Source of the DNA: Thermicanus aegyptius DSM 12793 | Lineage (GTDB): Bacteria > Bacillota > Bacilli > Thermicanales > Thermicanaceae | Assembly (NCBI RefSeq): GCF_000510645.1 | Contig: NZ_KI783301.1 | Coordinates: 996,704 to 1,060,703 of the forward strand | Length of the DNA stretch: 64,000 nucleotides | Direction: 5' to 3' | Shown here: one piece after another, positions 41,672 to 49,662 of the stretch | Numbering within the stretch: the stretch's first letter is position 1 | Layout: every line of letters starts with the position of its first letter | Notes under the pieces: model-generated | Databases searched by the model: none | Told to the model about the DNA's origin: nothing | The model's input: only the letters and a program-made list of their open reading frames with translations | Translations under genes and position numbers: made by a program

Positions 41672-42283
41672 TTACATCACCCCCATTAAATAGACGACGG
41701 AAAAGATAAAAATCCATACAACATCAAGGAAGTGCCAGTATAAACTGACCACATTCACTTTACGGGTCGTCACCTCGCTGATTCCATCACGCATGAGTTG
41801 GATAATCGCTCCAATCATCCATACAATACCGACCGATACGTGAAGACCATGTGTGCCCACTAATACATAAAAGGCGGAAAGAAAAGCGCTTGTTGAAATG
41901 GACGCCCCTTCATCGACCATGCTGGCGAACTCCGTGATTTCCAAAACGACAAACGCCATCCCTAAAAGAACCGTGATGATTAGCCAGCCAACCGCGTTAT
42001 TGACTTTTCCGTTTTTCAATCCCAATACCGCCAAACCGCTCGTAAAACTGCTGGTTAACAGGATGATTGTCGATGTTGTAAAAATGGGTACCGAAAAAAG
42101 CTCCTCCCCCGTCGGCCCGCCGTTATACCGCGTTCTTAATACAACATAGGCAGCGAACAGAGTAGCGAAAAGAATTAAATCCGTAATCATAAAAATCCAA
42201 AATCCAAAAATTTTTAACGAGCTTTCGTCATGGCCGTGCTCTTCATGTTCATGATCCTTTTGATGTGACAATACAGACGTCAA
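41672..42283 (-). CDS. qoxC: Menaquinol oxidase aa3-600 subunit III
   Basis: The 203-residue protein has five membrane helices with GFWIFMITDLILFATLFAAY, ITEFASMVDEG and GTHGLHVSVGIVWMIGAIIQ, the pattern of haem-copper oxidase subunit III. TTG 42283 is taken as start because GGAGGTG lies 7 nt upstream; this codon overlaps the qoxB stop as TTGA, and an extension to 42421 would be antisense-like sequence inside qoxB's end. A His/Glu-rich N terminus (HQKDHEHEEHGHDE) precedes the first helix. Confidence 0.88.
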   Translation of the reverse strand: MTSVLSHQKDHEHEEHGHDESSLKIFGFWIFMITDLILFATLFAAYVVLRTRYNGGPTGEELFSVPIFTTSTIILLTSSFTSGLAVLGLKNGKVNNAVGWLIITVLLGMAFVVLEITEFASMVDEGASISTSAFLSAFYVLVGTHGLHVSVGIVWMIGAIIQLMRDGISEVTTRKVNVVSLYWHFLDVVWIFIFSVVYLMGVM

Positions 42284-44241
42284 GATCTTGCACCTCCAAT
42301 CGCTGATTCCGTCGCTTCCACTTGTTCTGCAGGAATATAATAATCCGTATCCTTTTGCAAATAGCGGGTGAACAAAGAAACAGCCACGCCAATCAAACCG
42401 CTCAAACCGATCCAGACCCACTCAAAAGTAAATCCGAATCCTGCCACAAACCAGAAGAATCCCGTGATAAACGGTATACCGGAATCCTTTGGCATGTGAA
42501 TCGGTTTGTATTTTACCGCTTTGTTTCTGTGGGATCCATTCTGCTTTTTGTACCACCAGTCATCTTGTTTCTCCACTTGAGGGATAACGGCAAAATTGTA
42601 AACGGGTGGAGGCGATGGAATCGACCACTCCAATGTGCGTCCATCCCAAGGGTCTCCCGTCAAGTCTCTTTGACGATGTATAATGCTGTAAACAATTTGC
42701 CATACCTGAAACACAAATCCGGCTCCCATCAGGAAGGCGCCGATGGTAGAGACAAAATTTAAAGGCCACCAGCCCATATCCCATCCATAAGTATAGGAAC
42801 GGCGCGGCATTCCCATTAACCCTAACGCATATTGCGGCATAAATGTAACGTAGAAGCCGATATTCCACAGCCAAAACGCCCATTTCCCTAAATATTCGTT
42901 CAACATAAAACCGAATACTTTCGGCCACCAATAATACATTCCCGCGAAAAATCCGAACGTGACACCGCCAATTAATACTTGGTGAAAATGGGCGATAAGA
43001 AAATAATTGTTGTGATATTGAAAGTTTGCAGGAGCCACCGCGAGCATGACACCCGTTGCACCTCCGACCAGGAAGGTGGGTATAAAGCCCGTCATCCACA
43101 ACATCGGCGTCTTCATCTGAATGCGGCCCCTGAACATTGTAAACAACCAATTGAAGACCTTGACCCCTGTCGGGATCGCCACCGCCATTGTCGTAACGGC
43201 AAAGAAGGCATCGACCGTATTGCTCGCCATGGTAAAAAAGTGATGCACCCAAGTGAAGAATGAAAGGAGACTTATACTTACCAATGCAAAAACCATCGAC
43301 TTATAGCCAAATATTTTCTTTCTGGCAAAAGTGCTTACAACTTCGGAAAAAATACCGAATGCCGGAAGGACGACGATATATACTTCGGGATGCCCCCACA
43401 TCCAGATCAGGTTGATATAGAACATAGGATTGCCCCCGCCGTCCAGGGTAAAGAAATGGGCGCCAAAGAATCGGTCAACAAACAACAGACCCAGCGTAAC
43501 CGTTAAAACCGGAAAAGCAAAGATGATGGCGATACAGCTGGAAAGGACAGACCATGAAAACAACGGCATCTTCATCAATGACATGCCCGGCGCCCGCATT
43601 TTTAATATGGTTACCAGAAAGTTGATTCCGGTTGCCAGGCTTCCGATTCCGGAAATCTGAATGCCCCAAATATAGAAATTTTGCCCGGGCCCCGGACTAA
43701 ATGTATTCTCGGATAAAGGCGGATAACTGAGCCAGCCCGCATCAGGAGAGCCTCCGACCACAAACGACAAGTTGAAAAGCATTGCCCCGAAAAAGAAAAG
43801 CCAGAAACTTACCGCATTTAAAAACGGATAAGCGACATCCCTGGCTCCAAGTTGAAGCGGCACAACCAAATTGAACAAAGCAAACATTAACGGCATCGCC
43901 ATGAAAAGAATCATAATGGTGCCGTGTGTCGTGAAAATTTGGTTATAGTGCTCGGAATTGAGAAACTCCATGTTGGGAAAAGCAAGCTGCGTCCTCATCA
44001 AGAGCGCGTCAACTCCACCGCGGAACAGCATTAGCAAAGATGAGATCAAGTACATGATTCCTATTTTTTTATGATCAACCGTGGTCAACCATTCCCGCCA
44101 TAACCAGCCCCATTTTTTAAAATAGGTAAGGGCAAAAACGATTGACAGGCTTGTCAAAACAATGGATATGTCCGCAGCATAAATCAATGTGTTACCAGTT
44201 ACAAAAAATTCGGATGCGAATTTTTTTACATTTTCCAACAC
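42280..44241 (-). CDS. qoxB: Menaquinol oxidase aa3-600 subunit I (catalytic)
   Basis: The 653-residue subunit holds haem a, haem a3 and CuB. Key stretches: YNQIFTTHGTIMILFMAMPL (low-spin haem His), WMWGHPEVYIVVLPAFG (CuB His crosslinked to Tyr), SFFTWVHHFFTM (CuB His pair) and FLIAHFHQVLIGGVTFGFF (haem a3 and haem a His). It reduces O2 to water and pumps protons. The length and N-terminal extra helix match quinol oxidases of the QoxB type. It overlaps qoxC by 4 nt. Confidence 0.95.
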   Translation of the reverse strand: MLENVKKFASEFFVTGNTLIYAADISIVLTSLSIVFALTYFKKWGWLWREWLTTVDHKKIGIMYLISSLLMLFRGGVDALLMRTQLAFPNMEFLNSEHYNQIFTTHGTIMILFMAMPLMFALFNLVVPLQLGARDVAYPFLNAVSFWLFFFGAMLFNLSFVVGGSPDAGWLSYPPLSENTFSPGPGQNFYIWGIQISGIGSLATGINFLVTILKMRAPGMSLMKMPLFSWSVLSSCIAIIFAFPVLTVTLGLLFVDRFFGAHFFTLDGGGNPMFYINLIWMWGHPEVYIVVLPAFGIFSEVVSTFARKKIFGYKSMVFALVSISLLSFFTWVHHFFTMASNTVDAFFAVTTMAVAIPTGVKVFNWLFTMFRGRIQMKTPMLWMTGFIPTFLVGGATGVMLAVAPANFQYHNNYFLIAHFHQVLIGGVTFGFFAGMYYWWPKVFGFMLNEYLGKWAFWLWNIGFYVTFMPQYALGLMGMPRRSYTYGWDMGWWPLNFVSTIGAFLMGAGFVFQVWQIVYSIIHRQRDLTGDPWDGRTLEWSIPSPPPVYNFAVIPQVEKQDDWWYKKQNGSHRNKAVKYKPIHMPKDSGIPFITGFFWFVAGFGFTFEWVWIGLSGLIGVAVSLFTRYLQKDTDYYIPAEQVEATESAIGGARS

Positions 44242-44265
44242 TGTCGTCTCCTCTTTCCTTTGGAC

Positions 44266-45150
44266 CTATTGAGCTTTCTCTACTTCATTTTTCCGGTTTT
44301 CTTTATAATACTGGCCGCCGTTTTTATCGATGATATAGTCAAACAGATCCGGCGGGAAGGAAGCGTAATCCTGTTTTTCAACAAGTCCCGGTTTGCTGAG
44401 TTCTTCATAACCCTTGCGGGTTAATTCCGGCGCGGATCCTTTCACCTGTTCCACCCAATCTGAAAACTTCGGATTGGGCTTGGCGATGACTTGAAATTTC
44501 ATTTCCGTAAAACCTTTACCTGAAAAATTATTGGCCGTTCCAAAATAGGATCCCTCTTCTTTCGCTTCCAGCCAAAGGTTCAACGCTTTTCCAGGCAGCG
44601 TATATTTCTGTCCCCCTAATTGCGGTACCCAAAATGAGTTAATCGGAGCATCCGTTGTCAATTCAAACCTTACGGGTGTGACGGTAGGAATTACTACGTA
44701 ATTCACAGTTGCAATGCCCTGTTCCGGATATAGAAACAGCCACTTCCAATCAAGCGACGTCACTTGTATGGTTATAGGCTTAACCCCTTTTGACGGCTGT
44801 TCAGCAAGGACAAAAGTATCCCGAACTGTGAAAACCGCCAACGCCCCAATCACAATGATGGGAATAGCCCACCATACGGTTTCAAGGACTTTATTGTCAT
44901 CCCATTCCGGCATGTATGACGCTTTATTTCCCGGCTTGTCCCGATAACGAAAAACGATATACGCGAAAAAAATTAAAACCGGGATAATCACAACAGCCAA
45001 CAAGATAGCAGAAATCACTATTAAATTGAACTGGATTTCTCCTACAGGTCCTTTTGGATTTAAGACTGTGTATTGCTGGCCGCAGCCCGATATAACACTA
45101 ATCAACGCAACAAGCAGTGATACTATTGTTATTCGCTTCAACGGTTGCAT
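44266..45150 (-). CDS. qoxA: Menaquinol oxidase aa3-600 subunit II
   Basis: The 294-residue lipoprotein-type subunit has a signal with VISGCGQQ lipobox, two membrane helices and a cupredoxin domain (LDWKWLFLYPEQGIATVNYV, INSFWVPQLGGQKYTLPG). The CuA ligands of cytochrome c oxidases are missing: the segment reads GTANNFSGKGFTEMKFQV without CxxxC. There is also no cytochrome c domain. The enzyme therefore takes electrons from menaquinol, not cytochrome c. Confidence 0.9.
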   Translation of the reverse strand: MQPLKRITIVSLLVALISVISGCGQQYTVLNPKGPVGEIQFNLIVISAILLAVVIIPVLIFFAYIVFRYRDKPGNKASYMPEWDDNKVLETVWWAIPIIVIGALAVFTVRDTFVLAEQPSKGVKPITIQVTSLDWKWLFLYPEQGIATVNYVVIPTVTPVRFELTTDAPINSFWVPQLGGQKYTLPGKALNLWLEAKEEGSYFGTANNFSGKGFTEMKFQVIAKPNPKFSDWVEQVKGSAPELTRKGYEELSKPGLVEKQDYASFPPDLFDYIIDKNGGQYYKENRKNEVEKAQ

Positions 45151-45247
45151 TGCATTGGACTCCTCCCTCTTCGGTCAATTGGAGTAACAAATTGTTTATG
45201 TTTCAGACCATCCGTCTTCCCAGCTTGTGCATTTTTTTGGTTGTTCA

Positions 45248-45640
45248 TCATATTTTTTCAGTTTGAAAGCTGCTTTCCGTGCTTTGAAACAATTTCCCGT
45301 CCGCGGTGCTAAAATTGATGCGGTACATATATTGTGTATTGGGTTTTAATCCGTCAATCACATTGTAGTGTTTCCGATGAGCTCCGACCGGCATGCTTTC
45401 TACCGCAACCCGATCGTATTTTCCTCTCTCGGTGCCGATTAAGACTTGGCAGAAGCCGGGTTCATCGGTGGTAAAGTTAATCACTGTTTTCCCGTCCTCA
45501 GACGAAATTTCGATCCCTTGCAAATCGAGGTTGTCGACGGTAGATGAAAATTGCGTCGCCTTTTTCGACCAGGTATAGGCCGCGGCCGCGATCATGACAA
45601 CAATAAGCGAAGAAATAAACAAAATTTTCTTCAATTTCAT
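45248..45640 (-). CDS. Small membrane-anchored fibronectin III-like protein
   Basis: The 130-residue protein has an N-terminal membrane anchor (ILFISSLIVVMIAAAAYTW) and one extracellular beta-sandwich domain with DGKTVINFTTDEPGFCQVLI and VIDGLKPNTQYMYRINFSTA, the last part being the L-x-P-x-T-x-Y signature of fibronectin type III. Its role is unknown. It is the first gene after the qox promoter and is read with qoxABCD. ATG 45640 follows AAAGGTG. Confidence 0.65.
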   Translation of the reverse strand: MKLKKILFISSLIVVMIAAAAYTWSKKATQFSSTVDNLDLQGIEISSEDGKTVINFTTDEPGFCQVLIGTERGKYDRVAVESMPVGAHRKHYNVIDGLKPNTQYMYRINFSTADGKLFQSTESSFQTEKI

Positions 45641-45693
45641 CACCTTTCTTTGAAGTTCAGTTTTTGGTCTAAAACGGCGCCTTTCCTATTTTT

Positions 45694-45722
45694 ATACTAC
45701 ACTTTGTAGTGTATTTAGTAAA
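45694..45722 (-). promoter_or_regulatory. qox operon promoter with dyad operator
   Basis: On the minus strand TTTACT, a 17-nt spacer and TAGTAT form a promoter. Between and over the -10 lies ACTACA-N3-TGTAGT (45696-45710). The same dyad, in the same position relative to the -10, is found in front of the lgt-like gene (46627-46641). It resembles the TACA/TGTA boxes of BlaI/CopY-type repressors but with a 3-nt centre. Confidence 0.65.
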
Positions 45723-45783
45723 GGAGATTGCCACTTCCGTAATAGGTTGCCGATGATGCTATGTGCAGAGCAGCCTTTGCCAT

Positions 45784-46572
45784 TTACACTTCCCCTTTTA
45801 ATCGGTCATTGCGATGGACGCTTTTCTTTCTATAGATCATGAGACTTACAGCGATAAGGATGGTGAGAACACTTGTGACCTGAGCGGTGCGAAGGTTAAA
45901 GAACGTATACAAGCTGTCGCCCCGCGTAAATTCCAGAAAGAACCGGGCGACGGAATACGTTGCCAACATGAATAAAAAGCGGAATCCGTCAATTAAGTTT
46001 CGTTTGCGAAGCGAGAGTACGGCGCCCATGATGATCAAATCCGCGGCAGCCTCAAACAGAGCAGTCGGAAATAGCGGAACAGGTCCATTGTTTTCGTAGG
46101 CCATGGTACCTGGCTTATAAACCACGCCGAATCGCTCCCATACAATGCCAAAATCGTCTCCTGCCATGAAATCCCCGATTCGTCCCACCGCCATCGCCAG
46201 GATAAGTCCTGGCGCGATCATATCGGCAAAGGACCATACCGGAATCTTACGTTTTTTTGTAAACCAGACGCCTGCTATAATTCCTCCAAGAAGCCCCCCT
46301 TGCAGTGCTACCCCGCCTTCCCAAATTCGCAGTATACTCAGCGGGTCGCCGGCGTAGTTTTTCCATGAAAACATCACATACCATATTCGAGCGCCAATTA
46401 CCCCGGCAATGAGGGCATAAGTGGCAAAATCATAGACAATGTCGGGATCGACCCCGCGAAGTTTGGCCTGCCGCCGGGTTAGCAAGATGGCAAGCAAAGC
46501 CGCAAGAGCAATTCCAGCCCCGTGTGTGGAAATAGACAACCCGAAAATATTGAATAGTTCAAATCCGATCAT
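45784..46572 (-). CDS. Prolipoprotein diacylglyceryl transferase-like protein (Lgt family)
   Basis: The 262-residue polytopic protein shows the Lgt signature as AVGRIGDFMAGDDFG (canonical GRxGNFxNGExxG) and the C-terminal RFFLEFTRGDS with the essential Arg. However, the conserved His of W-x-GGMSFHGG is Gln here (WEGGVALQGGLLGG). In E. coli that His is important for activity. The protein may be a divergent Lgt or a paralogue with a different substrate; its place next to the lipoprotein QoxA could link the two. It stops 62 nt before the qox promoter and has its own dyad-controlled promoter. Confidence 0.75.
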   Translation of the reverse strand: MIGFELFNIFGLSISTHGAGIALAALLAILLTRRQAKLRGVDPDIVYDFATYALIAGVIGARIWYVMFSWKNYAGDPLSILRIWEGGVALQGGLLGGIIAGVWFTKKRKIPVWSFADMIAPGLILAMAVGRIGDFMAGDDFGIVWERFGVVYKPGTMAYENNGPVPLFPTALFEAAADLIIMGAVLSLRKRNLIDGFRFLFMLATYSVARFFLEFTRGDSLYTFFNLRTAQVTSVLTILIAVSLMIYRKKSVHRNDRLKGEV

Positions 46573-46624
46573 TCCGTGTGAGCACTCCTCTCTAATAATC
46601 TGCAATAATCTATGGATTGTCTAT

Positions 46625-46654
46625 ATACTACATGTTGTAGTGTATTGAAGTCAA
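46625..46654 (-). promoter_or_regulatory. lgt-like gene promoter with dyad operator
   Basis: On the minus strand TTGACT (46649-46654), an 18-nt spacer and TAGTAT (46625-46630). ACTACA-N3-TGTAGT (46627-46641) overlaps the -10 exactly as at the qox promoter. Confidence 0.65.
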
Positions 46655-46657
46655 TGA

Positions 46658-47213
46658 AAATTTATCGAATTAATTGGACCCGTATTCGTTCCTCAGCTGA
46701 AATCGCGCATTGAGGGTTCGGTGCAGGCCGTACGTGAGGATAAAGCCGGACAATTTATCGATCAATGGCATGTGGATTGGAAGCCATTGTTTAACCATCG
46801 CAGCAAGCAACTTTATACCGTGCATTTGAAGGATCTTTCAGACGAACGGTTGATGGGCACTTTAAGGATGTATATCAATTGCTCAAAGAAAGTACGGAAT
46901 GGCACATGCTGTTCAATGGAGCCATTCAACATATCTTTGCCGAATACACGTTTTCCTGTCCGGATTTGCTTGGATGGGACGAAGCCAAAATCATGCTTAT
47001 ATTCAGCGGATTGTCGGAAATGTCAAGCGCTCCTGCGCGGGCCCTGGTGAAGCTTGCTCAATTTGTCTGCGGCAAACCGGAGTTGAATCAAGATATAATA
47101 AAACGGTGGCCAACAGAGCCCGCTTTCACAAGGCATTGTCCCGTGCTGAGAAAGCGTATCCGGTCCGGGAAGAAACCGACAGGGAAGCGGGCTGGGTCTT
47201 GCCATCTGCATAG
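46658..47213 (+). pseudogene. Remnant of a PEP-utilising enzyme/rifampicin phosphotransferase-like gene
   Basis: Three successive frames carry pieces of one protein: GPVFVPQLKSRIEGSVQAVR with HLKDLSDERL, then GHFKDVYQLLKESTEWHMLF with CPDLLGWDEAKIMLIFSG and SSAPARALVKLAQFV, then RARFHKALSRAEKAYPVREE up to TAG 47211-47213. The middle and last parts match the central region of PEP synthase/rifampicin phosphotransferase-like proteins (short helical repeats, then AYPVREEN). The breaks lie near 46850 and 47100. Both the N-terminal ATP-grasp and C-terminal phosphohistidine domains are missing. Confidence 0.6.
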
Positions 47214-47267
47214 CGATTGTCGAGCGTCATAGCTTCTTTATTGTTTGTCATTTTTTCTCACTTCCTT

Positions 47268-47301
47268 TTATTGAGATAAAAAAATTATTGAGATAAAAAA
47301 A
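47268..47301. repeat. Perfect 17-bp tandem duplication
   Basis: TTATTGAGATAAAAAAA occurs at 47268-47284 and again at 47285-47301, directly after the T-tract side of the next hairpin. Confidence 0.6.
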
Positions 47302-47365
47302 ACGGGAAACGTCGCGACATTTAGAATCGTGAAGAACGATTCAAAATGTTCGAAATTTCCCGGTT
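47301..47365 (-). terminator. Long-stem terminator of the DUF2294 gene
   Basis: Arms AACGGGAAA/TTTCCCGGTT, CGACATTT/AAATGTTCG and GAATCGT/ACGATTC stack into one imperfect stem of about 27 bp with a GAAG loop. Read on the minus strand it is followed by eight or more T. Confidence 0.75.
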
Positions 47366-47398
47366 CACCTTCAACTGACCGAATGGCCGTTTAAAGAT

Positions 47399-47779
47399 CT
47401 ACCGATATTGTTCTTCAAGATTGTCCGACATGATGAACACCATCACACGTTCTCCGGTTCGGGTACTGACATCCGTGTAGAAACTGGTCACATTCGAGCC
47501 TGTCAAGTTTGCGAGGAGCTCCTTCAGTTGGTCGCTGCCTGATTCCACGAGGTCGGTCCGGATTTTTTTAATAGAGAGCATCCCTTCGAGCGTTTGAGCC
47601 AGGTTACGTTCGGCAGGGGTTAAAACCCCCTTGAGCAAAACAATGACCATATTTCGCACAATATCCGTCTTTACTGAAACGGAACCGCGGCCTAAGTATT
47701 CTTTTTCCCATTGGGTAAGGGCTTTGCTGATTTTGTCTTCCAGTTCCCCTTTTGACCGTTGCATTTCTGACATTTGCAT
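47399..47779 (-). CDS. DUF2294 protein (YbcI-like), linked to carbon transport genes
   Basis: The 126-residue protein contains KTDIVRNMVIVLLKGVLTPA, ERNLAQTLEG and GSNVTSFYTDVSTRTGERVM, the DUF2294 pattern. In B. subtilis the DUF2294 protein YbcI is encoded beside the ybcC (dabA-like) and ndhF-like genes; here it is divergent from dabBA, so the association is kept. The molecular function is unknown; it may regulate or assist the transporter. ATG 47779 follows GAGG. Confidence 0.75.
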   Translation of the reverse strand: MQMSEMQRSKGELEDKISKALTQWEKEYLGRGSVSVKTDIVRNMVIVLLKGVLTPAERNLAQTLEGMLSIKKIRTDLVESGSDQLKELLANLTGSNVTSFYTDVSTRTGERVMVFIMSDNLEEQYR

Positions 47780-47891
47780 AGTAAAACCTCATGAAGATAA
47801 AATAGTGCGTGGACAGTAGAAGCCATCCTAACGCCCTCATATTATATACCTTGGTTTATGAATGTCAAGAGAGTGAAAAGCCGGAAGATGT

Positions 47892-47920
47892 TTGCAATTC
47901 AAATCGAAGTGCGTTATAAT
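47892..47920 (+). promoter_or_regulatory. Promoter upstream of dabBA
   Basis: TTGCAA (47892-47897), a 17-nt spacer and perfect TATAAT (47915-47920). Transcription from here would give a leader of about 230 nt before dabB. Confidence 0.6.
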
Positions 47921-48066
47921 CTTGAAATCGAAATACCATTGTTTCAACATATCGGGCAGACCATTTGAACTTCCATTTTTCAACCGGATATGTTCAGGGT
48001 AAGCCCACCTGGCATGTGGGAACAAGGGAGATTTTCAAAAAGTCCGCATTGGATTTGTTGAGAATA

Positions 48067-48141
48067 GACCGACTATACCTTCTGCACCGGACCCTGCTTT
48101 CAACCGGGGTGTTCCGTAAAGATGGTATGGTCGGTCTTTTT
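48067..48141 (+). promoter_or_regulatory. Terminator-type attenuator in the dabBA leader
   Basis: GACCGACTATACC (48067-48079) pairs along 13 positions (one G-U) with GGTATGGTCGGTC (48124-48136), immediately followed by five T. It ends only 3 nt before the dabB ribosome site GGGAGGGGGG. The enclosed 44 nt can form its own stem between CACCGG and CCGGGGTG. This placement is that of a leader terminator whose read-through would be controlled. No known riboswitch class is recognised. Confidence 0.65.
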
Positions 48142-48158
48142 GTTGGGAGGGGGGCGTC

Positions 48159-49661
48159 TTGAACGTTGCGATGCTTATTACCTTATTCGCCGGATTGACC
48201 GTAACGTTGATCAGCGCAGGCTTCCTGCTCCGTCCCCGCGTCTCCGACCGGTACGTTCGCTGGCACGTCCTGTTACTGGCTTTGCCGGCCGCCGCGGCAT
48301 TTGCCGGATTGATCAGCGTCGATCAGGCTCAGGAGTTGGGGCTTTGGCGCTCCGACAGGCTTGCATGGTTGATCTCGTTTTATGTTTTGTTGCTCGGTTG
48401 GACCATTCAGCGGTTTTGTATTCGGTATATGCACGGAGACCGTTCCTATCGTTCCTATTTTTCGCTTCTGACGGTCACGGTGGGGGCGGCTTCCATAACC
48501 TGGTTCAGCGACGACTTGCGACTGCTCGTGTTGTTGTGGGGACTCCCTTTGTTCGGATTGATACGGTTGGCGGCGCTCAAAAAAGAATGGGAGCCGGCCA
48601 GGAACGTTTCCCGGCTCATGGCCAAGATGTTTGCCGCAAGCTGGATTTCCCTTTCACTGGCCGCCGTATGGCTCTGGTTGGCTACCGGATATTGGCGAAT
48701 ATCGCTCACATTGTCGGAGGAATCGCTCACCCGGGTCGGATGGGGAAACGCGACGGGGATCGGCATGTTGCTTGTACTTGCCGCGATCATTCCGGCGGGC
48801 CAGTGGCCGTTTCAGCGATGGTTGCTTGCGTCCTCGGTGATACCGACTCCCGTTTCGGCCGCGATGCATGCGGGTCTGGTGAATGCGGGAGGAATATTGT
48901 TGGCCAAATTTTCGCCGATCATGGATGGCGGTATTCCCCAAACGCTGCTGTTGTTTCCGGCCATTGTGTCGGTGTTTGTCGGAACGGGAATTTTCCTCGT
49001 TCAACCGGACTACAAACGGCAGCTCGTCGCGTCTACGATGGCGCAAATGGGCATGATGTTTATCCAATGTGCCTTGGGAGCCTATTTGCTGGCGGTCTTG
49101 CATTTGATCTTTCACGGTTTGTTCAAGGCCGCCCTGTTTTTGCGTTCCGGATCCGTTGTGTCCCGATCCAAACCGGCGCTCCTGTCGCTCTATCCCCCGT
49201 CGAAAATGTGGCTCCTCAACGGAATGCTGGGTGGGATGGTGTTGGGTGTCGGATTTTGGCTGGCGGCTCCCCACGAGCCCCTCAGAATGTTGCGAGCGCT
49301 CATGCTGGGCTGGTCGCTGGCGTTTGCCTGGTGGCAGATGGCCGTTTTTCACAGCGGGCGCTGGGTGGGGTTTCTCATCTTGTCGGGACTTGGACTGTCC
49401 GCGATGGCGTTCCATGACGCGCTGGCCGCATCTTTGGGCGAAACGTTACCCGCTGTCGGTTCAGCGACGGGCACCGAATCCGGAATCGTTTTGCTGTTCG
49501 CTTTCGGGGGGGTAGCGGGCATATGTTTTACTTCCCGCTGTTCAACGGATTTATGGGCGAAACTGTATATGTGGCTGGTCCATCTCGGAGAAGCGCGTGA
49601 TTGGGCGGTGGAAAGCCATCCGCGCTATCTTGGAGCATACATGCGAGGGGAGGGAAAATGA
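48159..49661 (+). CDS. dabB: Inorganic carbon transporter membrane subunit DabB (NdhF/NuoL-like)
   Basis: The 500-residue protein has about 13 hydrophobic segments and proton-channel motifs of antiporter-like NADH dehydrogenase subunits: QWPFQRWLLASSVIPTPVSA, AAMHAGLVNAGGILLAKFSP, and HLIFHGLFKAALFLRSGSVV. With DabA it forms the DAB complex, which couples cation flow to CO2 hydration and so accumulates bicarbonate. The TTG start at 48159 lies just after GGGAGGGGGG. It ends 1 nt before dabA. Codon choice is richer in GC than in the left half of the window. Confidence 0.88.
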   Translation: MNVAMLITLFAGLTVTLISAGFLLRPRVSDRYVRWHVLLLALPAAAAFAGLISVDQAQELGLWRSDRLAWLISFYVLLLGWTIQRFCIRYMHGDRSYRSYFSLLTVTVGAASITWFSDDLRLLVLLWGLPLFGLIRLAALKKEWEPARNVSRLMAKMFAASWISLSLAAVWLWLATGYWRISLTLSEESLTRVGWGNATGIGMLLVLAAIIPAGQWPFQRWLLASSVIPTPVSAAMHAGLVNAGGILLAKFSPIMDGGIPQTLLLFPAIVSVFVGTGIFLVQPDYKRQLVASTMAQMGMMFIQCALGAYLLAVLHLIFHGLFKAALFLRSGSVVSRSKPALLSLYPPSKMWLLNGMLGGMVLGVGFWLAAPHEPLRMLRALMLGWSLAFAWWQMAVFHSGRWVGFLILSGLGLSAMAFHDALAASLGETLPAVGSATGTESGIVLLFAFGGVAGICFTSRCSTDLWAKLYMWLVHLGEARDWAVESHPRYLGAYMRGEGK

Positions 49662-49662
49662 A

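Noticed and set aside
42280..45150. caa3-type cytochrome c oxidase
   Set aside because: Subunit II lacks CuA ligands and a cytochrome c domain, and subunit I has quinol-oxidase length, so it is a menaquinol oxidase.
47965..48162. 65-codon frame overlapping the dabB start
   Set aside because: It starts at a TTG without a ribosome site and runs through the leader terminator; RNA structure explains the region better.
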